NCBI RefSeq assembly: GCF_016086655.4
Contig: NC_052131.2
Coordinates: 7,175,940-7,239,939, forward strand
Reading direction: 5' to 3'
Source of the DNA: Lepeophtheirus salmonis
Lineage: Eukaryota > Arthropoda > Copepoda > Siphonostomatoida > Caligidae
DNA: 64,000 bases
The position numbers and the translations under genes are program-made. Below are positions 22,940 to 35,939 of the stretch, piece by piece. Position 1 is the stretch's first letter, and the number at the start of each line of letters is the position of its first letter. The notes beneath the pieces were generated by a model. The model was not told the DNA's origin. It saw only the letters and a program-made list of their open reading frames with translations, and ran no database searches.

Positions 22940-25239
22940 TTGTAAATATTTTGTTTCTTTTTTTCCACAACTCTTTGACGAAAAACATCATTTAGACTAC
23001 CTCTTATTTTCGAACAAAAAAAGTCGAAAACCACTACTATCGGAGTTTCATACATAGAAATTGATCATTTAGTATTCCATTTAAATTTCATTAGCTAGGA
23101 AGTGGTTAAGATGCAGGATGGTCAAATTGTTAATCTTTACAAACAAATGACTCAGCCCTCTGCATATTTAGTCAAAAGGTGATAGATTTGTTGGAACACC
23201 TGTTTGCATTTTGTGAAAGAGTTTTACTTCTGAGATTAAAGAACAAGCAGATCATCTTGAAGGAGTAGAAATTAACCCTCTAATAACTAGGTTAGATAGA
23301 GTTTAAAGGCCCATCATAACATACAGTAGGGGTGAACAAATTTTCAATTAAAGGGACACATTAAGGTAATTTTTATTTTCGAAAGGACTGTATTTAGGAA
23401 AACACATTTTATAAGTATACAAATTAAAATATTTAATATGTGAAAAAGCCATAATAGATTTTATATAAGGAAAAACAATAGATTTTTTTCACAGAGATAC
23501 CTATCTATTATATAAAATAGACAATTTATTTTGTTATTAGCAATTGATTTTCTTTTATTTTACTCTTATTAGTGTTCAAAACGTTGATTAGTTGAATTAT
23601 TATTAGTTTCTTTTAAGCTCTAAACAATTCCCAACAGGCATTGAATAATAATTCCATAGGAATGTGGAATAATTGCCTAACTACAAATTGATTTTGCGTC
23701 ATTTTTGCATTTCTTTTCAGATGAAAAGGGGCGTTACCCAATAAAGGTAAATGCACCCCCAAACCATCAACAACTCTTATGCTTATTGTCAACAGTCAAT
23801 TTTCTACTATTTTTAACCCTTACTACTGTGCTGAACGTTGAATGATTCATCTCGAATTAGCTGTTTGAAGGTGTGAACAATTTCTTTCTATTAAAGAAAT
23901 AATTGTTCAATATATTTGTGGCAATTTGACTAATTACTATATAATTTCAGATCTTTTTTTATTTTTGGAGAGAGAAAGGTAGAGATAATATAAAAATTGT
24001 TATATTACATAAAATAGTAAATTATTTAAATTTAGAAAGCTTCATCGGAATCACAATTATAACGCTCCATAGGAGCTTTTTGGGATGACCACAAACAATT
24101 ATTTGACGAATCACAAAAGGCCGAGAGGCACGCATAGTTGGTCAATCCTGTACAATTATTTCAATGCTTTAACGAATCATTTAAGTGAGGAACTGACTAT
24201 TAGAAGACCTTGGTGATTTATTATAAGATAAAAAAGGCAGAAAAATACCTTTTCCCCAATTTCTACTATTTTATTTCAGATTGCTTTTATTTTTGCATGT
24301 CACATATCTTGGAATATTGTGAATTCTGAAACAAAAGTATGCAAATTGTGTTTACGTTGCTATTTCAAGCTCACTCTATTATTAAATGAAATATTTTATG
24401 TCATCAAAATATTGTTTTACTTCAAAAAGTATGTTGTCTTTCTAACTTTATACATTTGAAAGTGCTAAAACTTTCCTGCAATTTTGTTTATACTTCACGA
24501 AAAATATGGGAATATTCATATGACAATCAAAATATGTAGAAGGTATAGAGGTATATGCTCATATACATGTAAAATTATATGCAATAATATTTTAACTACT
24601 AAAAATATGAATGCTCTCAAAACCTCTCCTATCTTGACTATGCCATACAACCACAATAATTATATGACTATGGATGGTAAAGTTGACTGAATTGTGGTGA
24701 GCTTTTTTAAACAAAAATGTATATATTGGTAAGGGTTATACAATAAAGAAAAATTGGTAAAACGTGCCTGTTACTTTGAGTAGACTCCTTGTTATATCAA
24801 TATAATTTTACCCACACAAAATGTATCTTTTTATACCACAACATATTATGATACAAATAATTTCTGGTAAAGGCGTACCACCCTTTTGCCCTTTGCAAAA
24901 TTTAACTCGTTAATTCAGTTAAAAGAATGAATTCATGGAGATTGCATAATACGTTATAGATTAATATCCCTGTACAGTAAACGCTCCTAATGGAAAAAAT
25001 ACCCCACTACTTTGTACAAATCATTTCACCACTTGACTTATAGATTTGATAAAAAGAAGATGGTAATGCTCCTACTAATGATTCTTTCAAATTCTGAAAA
25101 TTCTAACGTATCAGCGAGCAATGAATACTACTATATATAGTTATCTTTAGTGATGCTAATCGAAATCATTTTGGGCCTATTACCTGCCCCACCCCACCTG
25201 GAAAATTGACAAAATAAACCTTACAATATTTCTAATATT
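22940..25239. other. AT-rich stretch without recognised gene
   Basis: Two slightly GC-richer patches (about 23100..23290 and 24040..24200) show no recognisable protein on either strand. No RNA gene seen. Confidence 0.5.
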
Positions 25240-25640
25240 TTCAAGGAGAGCAGCTTAGCTGTCATTGCGTTTAATTAGATAAGCGACGAACAGCTGTGAG
25301 AGGAGAAAACAAACAAACAAGGAAATTGCAATAATTACTCCGATGTTGATTCTCTATTCAACTTTGAGTCCACGAAGACCCTACAATTATAACAACAAAT
25401 CCTCAAGGATACTCTTTGTCTTAAATGGGCACAAATGAATGTTAATTTAGGTTTGAATAGACTTGAATGTAGTAGAGAAGGAAGTTCACTTTTCTGGAGT
25501 TAAATAAACAAAATAACAGTTTAAGAAAAGAAAACTCATTCTTCAGTTTGTCAACTCCAAAAAACAAAAACAGGGGAGATATAAAATACACCGATTTTCG
25601 TCAATAGTTATCCTTTATGTGTTTCTATAAAACCATTCTT
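25240..25640 (+). repeat. Dispersed repeat A, copy 2
   Basis: Second plus-strand copy of the repeat at 17190..17720. The order of shared blocks is the same: agctgtgagaggagaaaac, aattactccgatgttgat, tgagtccacgaag, aaatcctcaaggata, then tcaactccaaaaaac. Confidence 0.5.
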
Positions 25641-28600
25641 TTATTACATTATCTCAGGCTGGTTTTATACTCCAACATTTCCACAATAATCATATCCCTA
25701 GACATGGCATTTGAAAGTCCAAAATATAGTTAAAATAATAAAAAATTAAATAAATTTAATGAAAGATGTAAAAAAACAAGGAATTTGTAGGTCACAAAAC
25801 CAACATTTTTGAGTTTTAAGTTGATTTTTTTATATTTATGTAAACATAACTCTGGGCGTTATTTTCAATTCAAGAACAAAAATTTGTTGTCTATTGTCCA
25901 ATCAGAAGATACATTCAAACCTTTATTAATTTGTCACACAAGGAAAACTAAAAAAATCAACCACTTAATGCAAGATACTTTTTCAAACAGGCTAAATATA
26001 GTCGTTTAGTGCGATGATACACTTAAAAAGATGACCGTTACACCTAGTTTGGGTGTAATAACAAAATAAATTAGATAGGAAAGTCTCACAAGTAATTAAG
26101 GGAATGGGTGTGAGATTTGATGAGTATATATTTTTTTAAACATTAGAGCAAACAATAAGTAAAGTAAGTATAACAATACTTTGAATATAAGGATGCAATA
26201 CTTATTTGCATGTTTTAAAGTAAATTGATGCATTAAATCAAATATATTTCATTTTATTACACAGTGTTATCTCATTAACACACAAATTTACTCTATATTT
26301 TACTGTCAGCGGTGAATATTTTTCTTCCCCCTTATCATTGTTCTGATGGTTGATTGGTGGATTTAAAATGGTATTTTTTAATATTTTGAGCAATTTTTGA
26401 TATTTATATTATATTAATTCGATAGTTTTGGAGGAAATTGGAAAAACTACTATCAACTGATTTTGGGCCTTTGTTTTCTTTCTTTTCGAATTAGAGATTG
26501 TGAGATAAGATAAAAGTAACGACGTGTGATATGCTTTATAAATTTAGAACATTAAAATTGAGAAAACATAAGTTGTGAAATATTTTAGAATAAGAAATGC
26601 ATTTATTATACTCCCATTGTCAAGTAAATCAAATGTATTTTGTTTTATTAATGAATTTAGATATTTAAGTTTATATCAATTTATTATAGTAAATATTTCT
26701 CTTTTATTACAATTTCCTGGTTGAACTATGTTCTTAGTGTAATGCAGGCTGTTAAACATAATAATATTGTAATTCTATTTCGTATGTAATATATTTTTGT
26801 ATAATATCAATATCCATTACTATTCAAGTAATGTCTTATAACTTTTTAAAATTAGTTCCTGAAGGTGTGGATAACAATGTAAAATTGTATTAACCAAAAA
26901 TAGACTTTGTTTCTCTTTTTACAAATGAATTTACTTTCTAAGGATACTTTGTTATTAATCTTCTAAATAATAGGGATTATATAGTTGGAATACATATTTT
27001 GAGCAATTTTATGTTCGTGTGTTTTCAGCATTTTTTTAAAACTTTGGTTACTTTTTTATTATTCCAGTTACATAGTTCTTAGTAGTGTAAGACTCTAGTA
27101 ATACTTAAAATTGAAAAAAATCTCTACTTACTAAAAATCGACAAATTTCTGAAAATTACTCGAACTTGCCTACAACATATTTTTGAAAAATTATTTAACC
27201 TCATTTATTTGAACTCGAACTAAAATAAAAAAAACCCAGATATGTTCGATTTAGTAATAAATATCTATATTTAGAATATCCCTCAATTAAAGAGACAATA
27301 CAAACTATTTCAGACAATTTTTTATATTATAAGAAGAGTTGTTAATGTATTTCAAAAGAAAAACTAAATAACATATTATTATGTGGAAATTTTTAAAAAT
27401 GAAGACAGGACTGAACTCAAAATTAAGTAAATTGTCGAAACGAGAAATGCAATAGTATACTCAATATTAATAAATAATAATTTGTTTTTATTGTAGAATA
27501 AACAAGAATCGTCATAGATTAACTGAACGGCTTTTAATTTTTACTAAAATTGTAAACATGCTTGAAAAGATAAAATACTTAAATGTTTACTATAAAAACT
27601 AATATAAATAATTATTAAATGGAGTTCATCAAAAACTATAGAATATTTCTACAAGGCTTATTCATTAATAGATAGTTAATGATTGTCAGAAAATTACCAG
27701 AAAATAAATAAAACACGAATTATCTATGTTAGACTATTTTTTTGATATTGTATGTGGACATAGTCCAAAAATGCTCCGTTGATTAAAAATGGAGAAATAT
27801 AAATAGATATTTACTTATTCTTTTTAAAAATGCTTTTCAAAAGATTAAAAATCTTTATTATTTATGAAAATAAAAATTATATGGGTCCTTAAATTTTAAA
27901 AGAAATAATGACTTTAGGAGAAAACTATTCAAAAAAGTTTGAATAATTTTGTAGATAAAAGTTTTACTTTTAGAAAAAAAAAAAAACATTGCAAAATTTA
28001 CAAATTAAAAAGGTGTGCACAAACTCTAAACGATAATCAATATGGCTCAAACTTTTTATTTCTTCATTTTTCATCAAAAATAACACTTTTAGACTATTTT
28101 TATAAAATATTTCGAAAGAAGTTGAAAAAGAATAAGTTGCATGTATATATTAAGAGTGTGATGATATCAAAATTTTAAGATTATGAGCACCCTATTCCTT
28201 GGTAAAATAATTGACACTGTCCTTTATTAACACAATAATTAAACATTATGTGTCCCAAGAAGAATGTATGTGGCTAGTAATTTGATATTTATTATAGTTT
28301 CTATTAAATATAATATATTTTCAGGTTATTTTAATTGACATTATAGCCCAAAATAGTGCTATTGTGACTCACAGTTTGATTTTCAATAACCAACATTTTT
28401 TTAGAATTAGTTTTTTTCTATCCAAAAAACTGATAATCTATTAAAGTACTATGTTTTGACATTACAAATAAGTTCATTAAAAGGGGTTCTAAATTTTATC
28501 CTTTGTTTTGAAAAATACCAAAATATAAACACTAATAGGGAATAATATTTCGTTGTCGGAGCAATATGTTCAAATTGATAAAATAAAAACTGTTAGAGAT

Positions 28601-29149
28601 AAAACCACAAAATAATATCAGTTTCTTCAATATGTTGTAGCTTAGAAGGGTTATCATATTTTGAATAACATCCATTCAGAAGTGGTTTTTACTCTCATCG
28701 TAAATGGTTTATTTTCATATCTCTAATGATAATATTATCAAATACGATCATATTTATGTAATTACAAAAATACAATCTCTTCGGATTCACAGGTGTAGAT
28801 TATTGGTCATGGCACTTAAAAAAATATACATTAACTACCTATTTAAAATCAATATATCTATATGGGTGTCTTACAATAAAGAAAATAATTACATTTTAGT
28901 ATATATGGTAATTACATATTTTTACACAATTACCTTTTATCTATAATTCAAATACATATTTTTACATTATTTAATTAAAATAATACACAATTAAAGCAAT
29001 ACTTTTTTATTATATTTCTTTAGCAGTATTTATAAGGGTTTTCATGAAAAGTGTTCAACTTTATTTATTTATAAAACACAAACGGTTAAGGATTTTGCAA
29101 TATTTACTTTTTAAGTACAAACTATACACATATACCTTTATATATGAAA
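25641..29149. other. AT-rich stretch without recognised gene
   Basis: Short frames of 60-80 codons occur (for example 27939..28178 and 28704..28946) but all are A/T-biased and unlike any known protein. I treat them as chance. Confidence 0.55.
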
Positions 29150-29800
29150 ATCGATTTCTCTAGCATCCCAATTTTCCACTACTTTTTCTAATAAATTGAC
29201 CAAAAAAAAGCAACTTTGTGTTCGACATTTTATCTGAGCTTTTCTAACGATGCCACCTTATTGTTGTAGACTAAGGGCTTCACATAACTCCAAAGAAAAT
29301 AATATAAAGGCGTTAAATAGCACAGACGAGGCGGTCAGTCAAATTTCCTATTCAATAAATTGAATGTTACTTTTGCTGAGTGAAAAATAGCAACGTCTTG
29401 TTGAAACCACATGTTTAGCAATTGGGGCCAAAAAAATCAGTTATCATGGTGCGACAGCAATTTTCATTTACTGTTACGTGGCAATTATCATTATCGTCAA
29501 CGAAAAAATATGTCCTAATGATCTCTTCTGCAGGAAGTCCACACCAAACATTAATTTTTCGAGATTCAATAATGTCCTGTGAAGAACTTGTTGATTGCTT
29601 TCTTACCAATAATGAATATTTTTCATAGTTTGCTTATTAACAAAGCCATTGAGCCAAAAATAAGCTTCATCACTGAAGATGATTTTGTGATGAAAAAATT
29701 AAAAGGTTATTTGGATAATTTGCAATCGCTGATCAAGTGTATATCAATTGATGATGGAATGTAAAGTAATAAAGTTTCTAAATGTCAAAGGAAGAAAATA
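29150..29800 (-). pseudogene. Mariner-like transposase remnant
   Basis: Minus-strand remains of a DDE transposase in three pieces. From about 29700: IIFSDEAYFWLNGFVNKQ with the first catalytic aspartate. Then, in frame 29609..29415, KINVWCGLPAEEII and YFFVDDNDNCHVTVNENCCR. From about 29415: MWFQQDVAIFHSAKVTFNLL with the second aspartate, and YLTPLYYFLWSYVKPLVY. The expected third aspartate (LDYFLW) is a tyrosine here. The segment between the second and third motif is also shorter than usual, and stops and frameshifts occur. I could not fix the terminal repeats. Confidence 0.8.
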
Positions 29801-30310
29801 AAAAGGGTGTCTTTTTTCCCTAATGGGGAAAAAAGTAAAGCGTTCTTAATGAAAACCCCGTTATAGGATACTGTTTGTAGAAATATAAAAATGTAGTTGT
29901 TTGGTGTACCAATATCGGAATACTGACGCATTCAAAATGTTATTACACTGAATTGGTATTGCAAAGGGTACTTGGCAAAATGTATACCAATAATTTTTCT
30001 TATTATATTTGGCCTGTTAACACAAAATTAGGGTGGAATGATTAAAAGGAAACCGTTTTTTTTAATATTCCGAATTCAATTCTCATTCTATTAATATTGT
30101 TAACATACGTTGTGGACATATATACCATAATAATAAAGTACATTCGTTTGAGAATTGAAATCTGATTTTCAAAATAACGGTTTCTTTTTTATTAGTATTA
30201 TATACATAGCGTTATTTTTTAAGCAAATTGTACACTTTTGAATAGTGGGAGTGCACACATCATAACAATAAACTTATGAATAATTGTGATTATTAAACGG
30301 GTTAGCTTTT
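29801..30310. other. Non-coding stretch
   Basis: No frame or RNA gene recognised. The mariner remnant's outer end may lie in its first part. Confidence 0.4.
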
Positions 30311-30334
30311 TTTAAGAGCCCCCAAATTTGCACA

Positions 30335-30560
30335 TACACCCTTCAATGGAACGACGTAGTTCAGTGGATAATGCACCCTTGTACTCAGTATGTGTAGGTG
30401 TGCGTCTTGGTCCTCCATAGACAAGGAAATATACATTGTGGAAATGGACTTGCGATACGATTCCTTGATTATATTGAGTAACTGTATTATTATAATGTTT
30501 ACTTATATTTAACCCCTTCGACTCCATTTGAACCATTAAAGAAACATTAAAAAAAAAAAA
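30335..30560 (+). repeat. SINE-like candidate with tRNA A-box-like start
   Basis: Contains TAGTTCAGTGG (30357..30367), which fits the tRNA A box, followed after a diverged body by an A-rich end. Its last 70 bp match 2795..2870 in the same orientation. A clear B box was not found, and no cloverleaf folds, so it is not a working tRNA gene. I infer a tRNA-derived retroposon; this is tentative. Confidence 0.28.
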
Positions 30561-32700
30561 CCTTCAACTCACAACCTCACATGTTTCATGATGAAATTGC
30601 CTTTTAAATTCGTTTTTTAGTGTGATGTAACGTTTTAAAGATGAGTCTTTTTATAGCATTATAATTTTGTATAAAAACTTGTCAAAGAAATGATGGAGCC
30701 TGCCCTCGCTTCGACCCTTACATTCAATACAAGTTTAAAAAAAAGTCCTTACATCAAATTCAAGGTTTCCTTTTTTATGTTTGGAAAAATGTGTGTTTAA
30801 TACAATGTTTTGTATAGAATAATGAAAAAGGGTAAATTGGCTTGACATTTTAGTCTAAATTGTCAAAATTGAAAGCCCAGAAAGGGTACACTTTTATTTT
30901 GTACGAAGTAAGCCATTAAAATTGTTAAAAAAACTGAACTATTTAGGGATAAACTCACAAATATTTCTCGGAATTGCGATTAGAAAATAACGACCCCAAT
31001 CCGGGGACTAAAATTCAAACTGTACATTTCTAATGTATAATATTCATGTTATACTTAATTTAATTGAAAACTTGACGCATTGTTGTACAATAAGAAAGAA
31101 TTGATGAAGTAAAACATATTTAGAAAATAATTTATTTCATTTTTAGATAATCGCAAACTGACAAATCCAATTTAAAATAATGTATGTAGTATGTTTTTAT
31201 GTACTTCCTTACATATGTATGTTATGACACGATAAAAACATTACTTACAAATTTCTTAGTTTGAACGTCAAGATGTTTGATGATGCATTCCTTGCTTGAG
31301 TATGTAGAAAATTGCAATGGAAATGATTAAGAATTACATTTTGTATATCCTTATTTCTGGAAATAAATGCATCTAATATATTAATCTTAAAAATGACTTT
31401 TATGCTTTTGCAAGAAATTAATTTATATTTATTTTGTTTTGTAACGTAAAATAGACTATGTTCCTTTTAAGAGAATATTTACTTTTCAAATTGAATTTGA
31501 ATGATTAAATTGTCAATGCCATTAAAGTATTTTCCTAGTATAAATGTATTTGCAAATACATTTATAGATGTATATTTCGCTACCTTTTCACAAAAATTAA
31601 ATTCTTTAGAAAAAAATTTCATACAAAAAAAAACTTTAAGGGTTTTCAAAGTTTGAGATACAGACATAATCCCTCCTGAGAATAAATTGATATCTGTGAT
31701 CCTATTCTAAGCACCTAAACGTGTGGCCATTATCCTCTGCTTTTTTAACACAATATTAATAAAAAATTTTGTGATTACTGATTATTACTGTTGAAACAGT
31801 CCAAGGACTGATCACCTATCAGTCTTTTTCCCTGCCCCTTTCAGGCTTTCTTTTTTTTTACCATTCAACGACCCTAAAGAATGAAACATTGGGGTTTCAG
31901 TCCTACGGTCCTAATTAATCTTAATTTCTTTATTTCATATATTGAATAATATAAAAATTAAGAAAATAATAAATGAAAGCTAAGACTTATAATAATATGT
32001 CCAATCACAATCTTCTCCAGCTATTTTGTCTCTTTGAAAGAGTTTATGAATTATGATGTAACTTCAGTGACTCTAATGACTTAATTGGTACTTACTACAT
32101 CATTTCAGCTCTTGTAGTTTCTATAAAATATCGATGAGGTCCGGTCCTAGGACTGACAAATTGTATTAGTGCCGAACTGATAGGACTGCAGACTTTTTTG
32201 TTTTTTAGACCGATCCAACACTCCTGATTATGTTTTTAGCAATATATAACATCATTATATGAAATTGCTGTCTCCTTACTTTTAAATTGATTTTGACACT
32301 CTTCCTCATTTATCACCACGATTTTAACATTGTTTTCTTCATTTATTATTTACCTGTGTTTATATTTGCTTTATATCTGCATTAACGTATTTCTCATAAA
32401 CAGTTGTAAAGTGAATATATATACATATATGTATGAAGGACTCTAGATTCTAGTTTGTTGGTTTTAATTGTTTTATCTGATATTATCTTTTATTAATACC
32501 GTGAACCTTTTAGTCACTGTATCAAGTTAACTCATCCGTGCAAGTTCTTCATAAATATATAGAATTTCATAGACTTTTTAATCTCAACTTGAGCAAGATT
32601 TTTTCTTTATAAAAATGTTATTAATTTAATTTAATTCTTGGAATGATAACATATAAATATAAAATAATCACTACTATGTACCTGTGCTAATGAAAGGCAG
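30561..32700. other. AT-rich stretch with short repeats
   Basis: No gene recognised. Segments at 31795..31920 and 32135..32225 carry motifs of a dispersed repeat (aggactgac, aactgataggactg, agaccgatcc) also present at 52020..52210 and 57310..57530. Confidence 0.45.
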
Positions 32701-32756
32701 AGAGTAACAATGATGTTTTTGTAGGAGGTATAAGTTTTTTTTAATTTTGTCGATAA

Positions 32757-32925
32757 TTTATTTTATTTTTAGCTATTTAGTGGACTTCGTGCGATACCAT
32801 TTAGGAGCGCTAGACGGAAGTCTTGGATCTTTTCTCAATTGCTTTTGGCACCCCGGCATGTCAACATGCGTTTCGGCATATGCCCAATTTCTGGGAAATC
32901 AATGTTTGTCTGTCTATCCGTTTAT
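32757..32925 (+). other. GC-richer island with acceptor-like start, possible exon
   Basis: After tttatttttag the plus strand becomes GC-richer and stays open for more than 50 codons (VDFVRYHLGALDGSLG, WHPGMSTC). I do not recognise the product. A palindrome-like segment (ggcatgtcaacatgc, ggcatatgcc) is also present, so a transposon remnant is as likely as a host exon. Confidence 0.22.
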
Positions 32926-34811
32926 TTATTTGCTTGCTTAATTGAAAGTAAAGATAATTAAACAAGGAGCTCATATTTAAAAAGAAAAGCGCCGTAATGT
33001 ACATATGTAAAATAAGAAATACTAAATCCTAAATAAAATAAGGTTTAACAACGAGCGTGTGTAGGTAAAGCACTGCCACTGATTACTCTAGATACTAAAG
33101 TACTCCCTGGCGCATTGCATTTTCAAACTATTATTATCTAGTTTTCATTCTGGAGGAGAGAAAATTTAAGTATTTAGTAGTTACGGGTGATTGTCCTAAT
33201 GAAAAATGGAGAATTACACAGTGGATTTGATTGGCACTTCTCTTATATTAAAGCAAAGCCTGTTTTTTAGTCGACACCTAATTACTTCTTACAATTGGAT
33301 ACTACCGCTAGTATGTATAGAATATAAAAAATTGAGTCTTTCTACGTCATTTAAAAAACAACAACATTAGAATCATTTAAAATATTTACTGTACATTTGG
33401 TGCGCTCAAAGTATATTTTTTTTAAATAAATTCTAAATTTTAAGAAGATGCTTACCCTTTTATTCAAACTTATAATTCAGGGCAGCAAATGATAAATTTG
33501 TCCCTTTTTTTTTTGTGTGTGTGTGAGTGTAAAAACTAGAATTCATGATAATTCAGTTCATAAATGTGCCCCTTATAATAGTATATTTTCTGAAGGAGTC
33601 CAGAATATTTTTCCCAAAGAAATCTACTTTGTACAAACAATAATAAATTAATGTTTATGTATGACTATTTTGTAATTAATGTCTGTTATTTTACATCGTT
33701 ATTAAACCAGAAAAATGTATTTGATAATTATGCTAATATATCTTTTTTAAATTCAAGATCAAATGAAAGTTGTATTTTTATATATTTGTATGTATGTAAA
33801 ATATATGCATATAAGAGAATTAGTGTTTGTAATATTTACTCATTTTTCTACGTAAATACATGCAAATTCAAGTTTTGTAACTTAGTGCTGTTGAATGTCT
33901 AATTCGTTACAGAAGGGGTATCAAAAAACAAAACAATTGGAATTTCATATAATTTAAGAATTGTTGACAACTTCGTAAGCAAATAGTTGAAATTCCCTGA
34001 TCTCCACCTCATTTATCCAAGCCCAAAAATTGCCAAAAATGTTCTGAACCTTCCTTCTATGAAAATGAACTTACGTTGATGTTATTATTAGTTGATTATT
34101 TTAAGTGTCTCACTTACAAATATCTTTTTTAGATTGTATTATTATGATTGATTTCTTACCGACATACTTTCAACACCTAAAAGTTCTTATCAACTAAACT
34201 CCAATGTCAGAAATTGAACAAATAGGCGTAAAAAGTTATAAACATATTGAAATAAGTTTATCAATATTTAAAGCTTCAAAATTAATGTTTTTTTTAGTAA
34301 ATTGATCGGGATTTTATTGTACAGGGTTGTACGTAGGAGGGGAGCCCCTCACAAAAAAATAAAGAATACTAAAATATTTTTTTGTTCAGAGGAAAAAAAT
34401 TAATGAGAAATGAAAAATCTAAAAAAATATAATCATGCAGACGCCCCTGTTTTGTGATATTTGACTTAATTAATTATTGATTAACATGTTTTAAAACTAT
34501 TTGTCTCTCATGAATATATATTGGAATATTTTTATTGTATAGATTATCATATTTTGGTCTAAAAGCCCCCAAGATGGCCCAAAAACCAAATACCTGCTTA
34601 ACTCTAGGCCCAATATTTTTTAGGCCGATTGACCTCTAATGGGGAGTACTTTAGTGTTTAGAGAGGTAACTTTCTGTGTTTTAGCTAAACGTTTCTAAGC
34701 CTCATTTAAAGTCTCATATTCGTTATTTTGTATTTTATATCATGTATTTTCCTTTTTTTCATACTATTTTTAGCTACATGCGGTCTTTGTTCAAGATAAG
34801 TTCTCAACTCA
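32926..34811. other. AT-rich stretch without recognised gene
   Basis: Contains a small TG microsatellite near 33516..33532 and a piece at 34330..34460 (aggggagcccctc … gacgcccctg) that resembles 1880..1930. No coding content. Confidence 0.5.
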
Positions 34812-34813
34812 TA

Positions 34814-35931
34814 CAGGTTGTCCACGATAAATTGGAAATATCTTAAAATTCAGCCTACTTGATAAAAATGGAATTTGGAGTGTATTTGTTAATATGAAAA
34901 AGTTTGACATGATATTAAATAATAAATTTATTCAACATGTCCTCCCTCAGCAGCCACCATCTTCTCCATCCTGTCCCTAAAGGATTTGCATGCCCTCTTC
35001 CGCGGAATCGACAGCATTCCACTCCCTCGTAATGGAGCTCTTCAGGGCCGCGATGCTCTTGTGGCTGACCTTGCACACCTCCCTCTCCAACTTCCCCTAC
35101 CAGTAGTAATCACACGGATTGAGGTCTGGTGAGTTGGAAGGCCGGGTGTTGAGATCCCAGAAAGTGATGTCGTGGGAGTTGAAGAGGTTAGTTGTTCTCA
35201 TGGCGATGTGTACGGGCGCTGAGTCGTGTTGGAATATGAACTCCCTCACAGCAGCCGTATCCTTCATCCAGGGGATGACAAACTCCTCCATGACTTCGCA
35301 GTACCTTATCGCGTTAACCCTTTCCTTGGGATTGAAGAAAAAAGGAGGCATCACCTCACCAGCGCTACAGATGACATCCAGGGTCATCACGGAGGCTGGG
35401 AACTTTGTGTTGAAAACTGCAAGGACCTCTTCTCTCTCCTTGGCAAGCCACCTGTCATTTTGGACGTTGTAGCTTCTGTCGACAGTCCAGTTCTTCTCGT
35501 CGGAGAAGAAGATGATTCTTCCTCCATGGCTCTTCAGGTCATTAAGGAGACGCTTAACGTTGGTGAGCCTGGTGGCCTTCATGGAATTCAAGGAAGCGGG
35601 AGTGCGGATTCGGTCACTTCTCATTTTGTGCGCCTTGCGGTAGACCTTCCCCTCAACCTCCCAGGCATTGAAGACCAGGTACACCGTCGTCTTGGGGTAG
35701 TTAAGAAGCTTGTAGATAGCAGAGGGCTTGTGTCCTGCACGAGTTAATTCGAGGATGTCGTCTCTCCTTGCTTGTTCCATGATGACTATTTTTTGTGGTC
35801 AAGACAATTGTGGTGGAAGTTATAGTGTATTGTACACACAACCTTTTATATTAGTATGATTTAACTCCGAATATCCACATTATGGATCTGGATGAAGTTT
35901 AAAGTAGTTCCAATTTATCGTGGACACCCTG
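34814..35931 (-). mobile_element. Mariner (DD37D-like) element, internally deleted
   Basis: 1118 bp between TA dinucleotides (34812-34813 and 35932-35933). The terminal inverted repeats (CAGGTTGTCCACGATAAATT left; CAGGGTGTCCACGATAAATT on the other strand at the right) stay similar for about 26 bp. One transposase gene on the minus strand fills the centre. The target duplication and well-matched ends suggest a fairly young insertion. Confidence 0.92.
34928..35780 (-). pseudogene. Mariner transposase, deleted and interrupted
   Basis: Cut-and-paste DNA transposase. Opens at 35780 with MEQARRDDILELTRAGHKPS, the first helix-turn-helix. The segment after RTPASLNSMKATRL jumps straight to LLNDLKSHGGRIIFFSDEKN, so about 60 residues, including the second helix-turn-helix, seem to be missing. 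The catalytic residues are readable: FSDEK, FQHDSAPVH and SPDLNPCDYYW, with 37 residues between the second and third aspartates, as in maT-type (DD37D) mariners. A TAG stop at 35097 follows YYW. The C-terminal part continues after it, with one frameshift near 34985, to VAAEGGHVE and TAA at 34928. Not functional as read. Confidence 0.9.
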
Positions 35932-35939
35932 TATACTAT

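Noticed and set aside
30335..30420. A functional tRNA gene
   Set aside because: Only an A-box-like word is present; no B box of the right form and no cloverleaf could be folded.
35226..35747. A 173-codon plus-strand frame
   Set aside because: Antisense of the mariner transposase at 34928..35780, which has all catalytic motifs on the minus strand.
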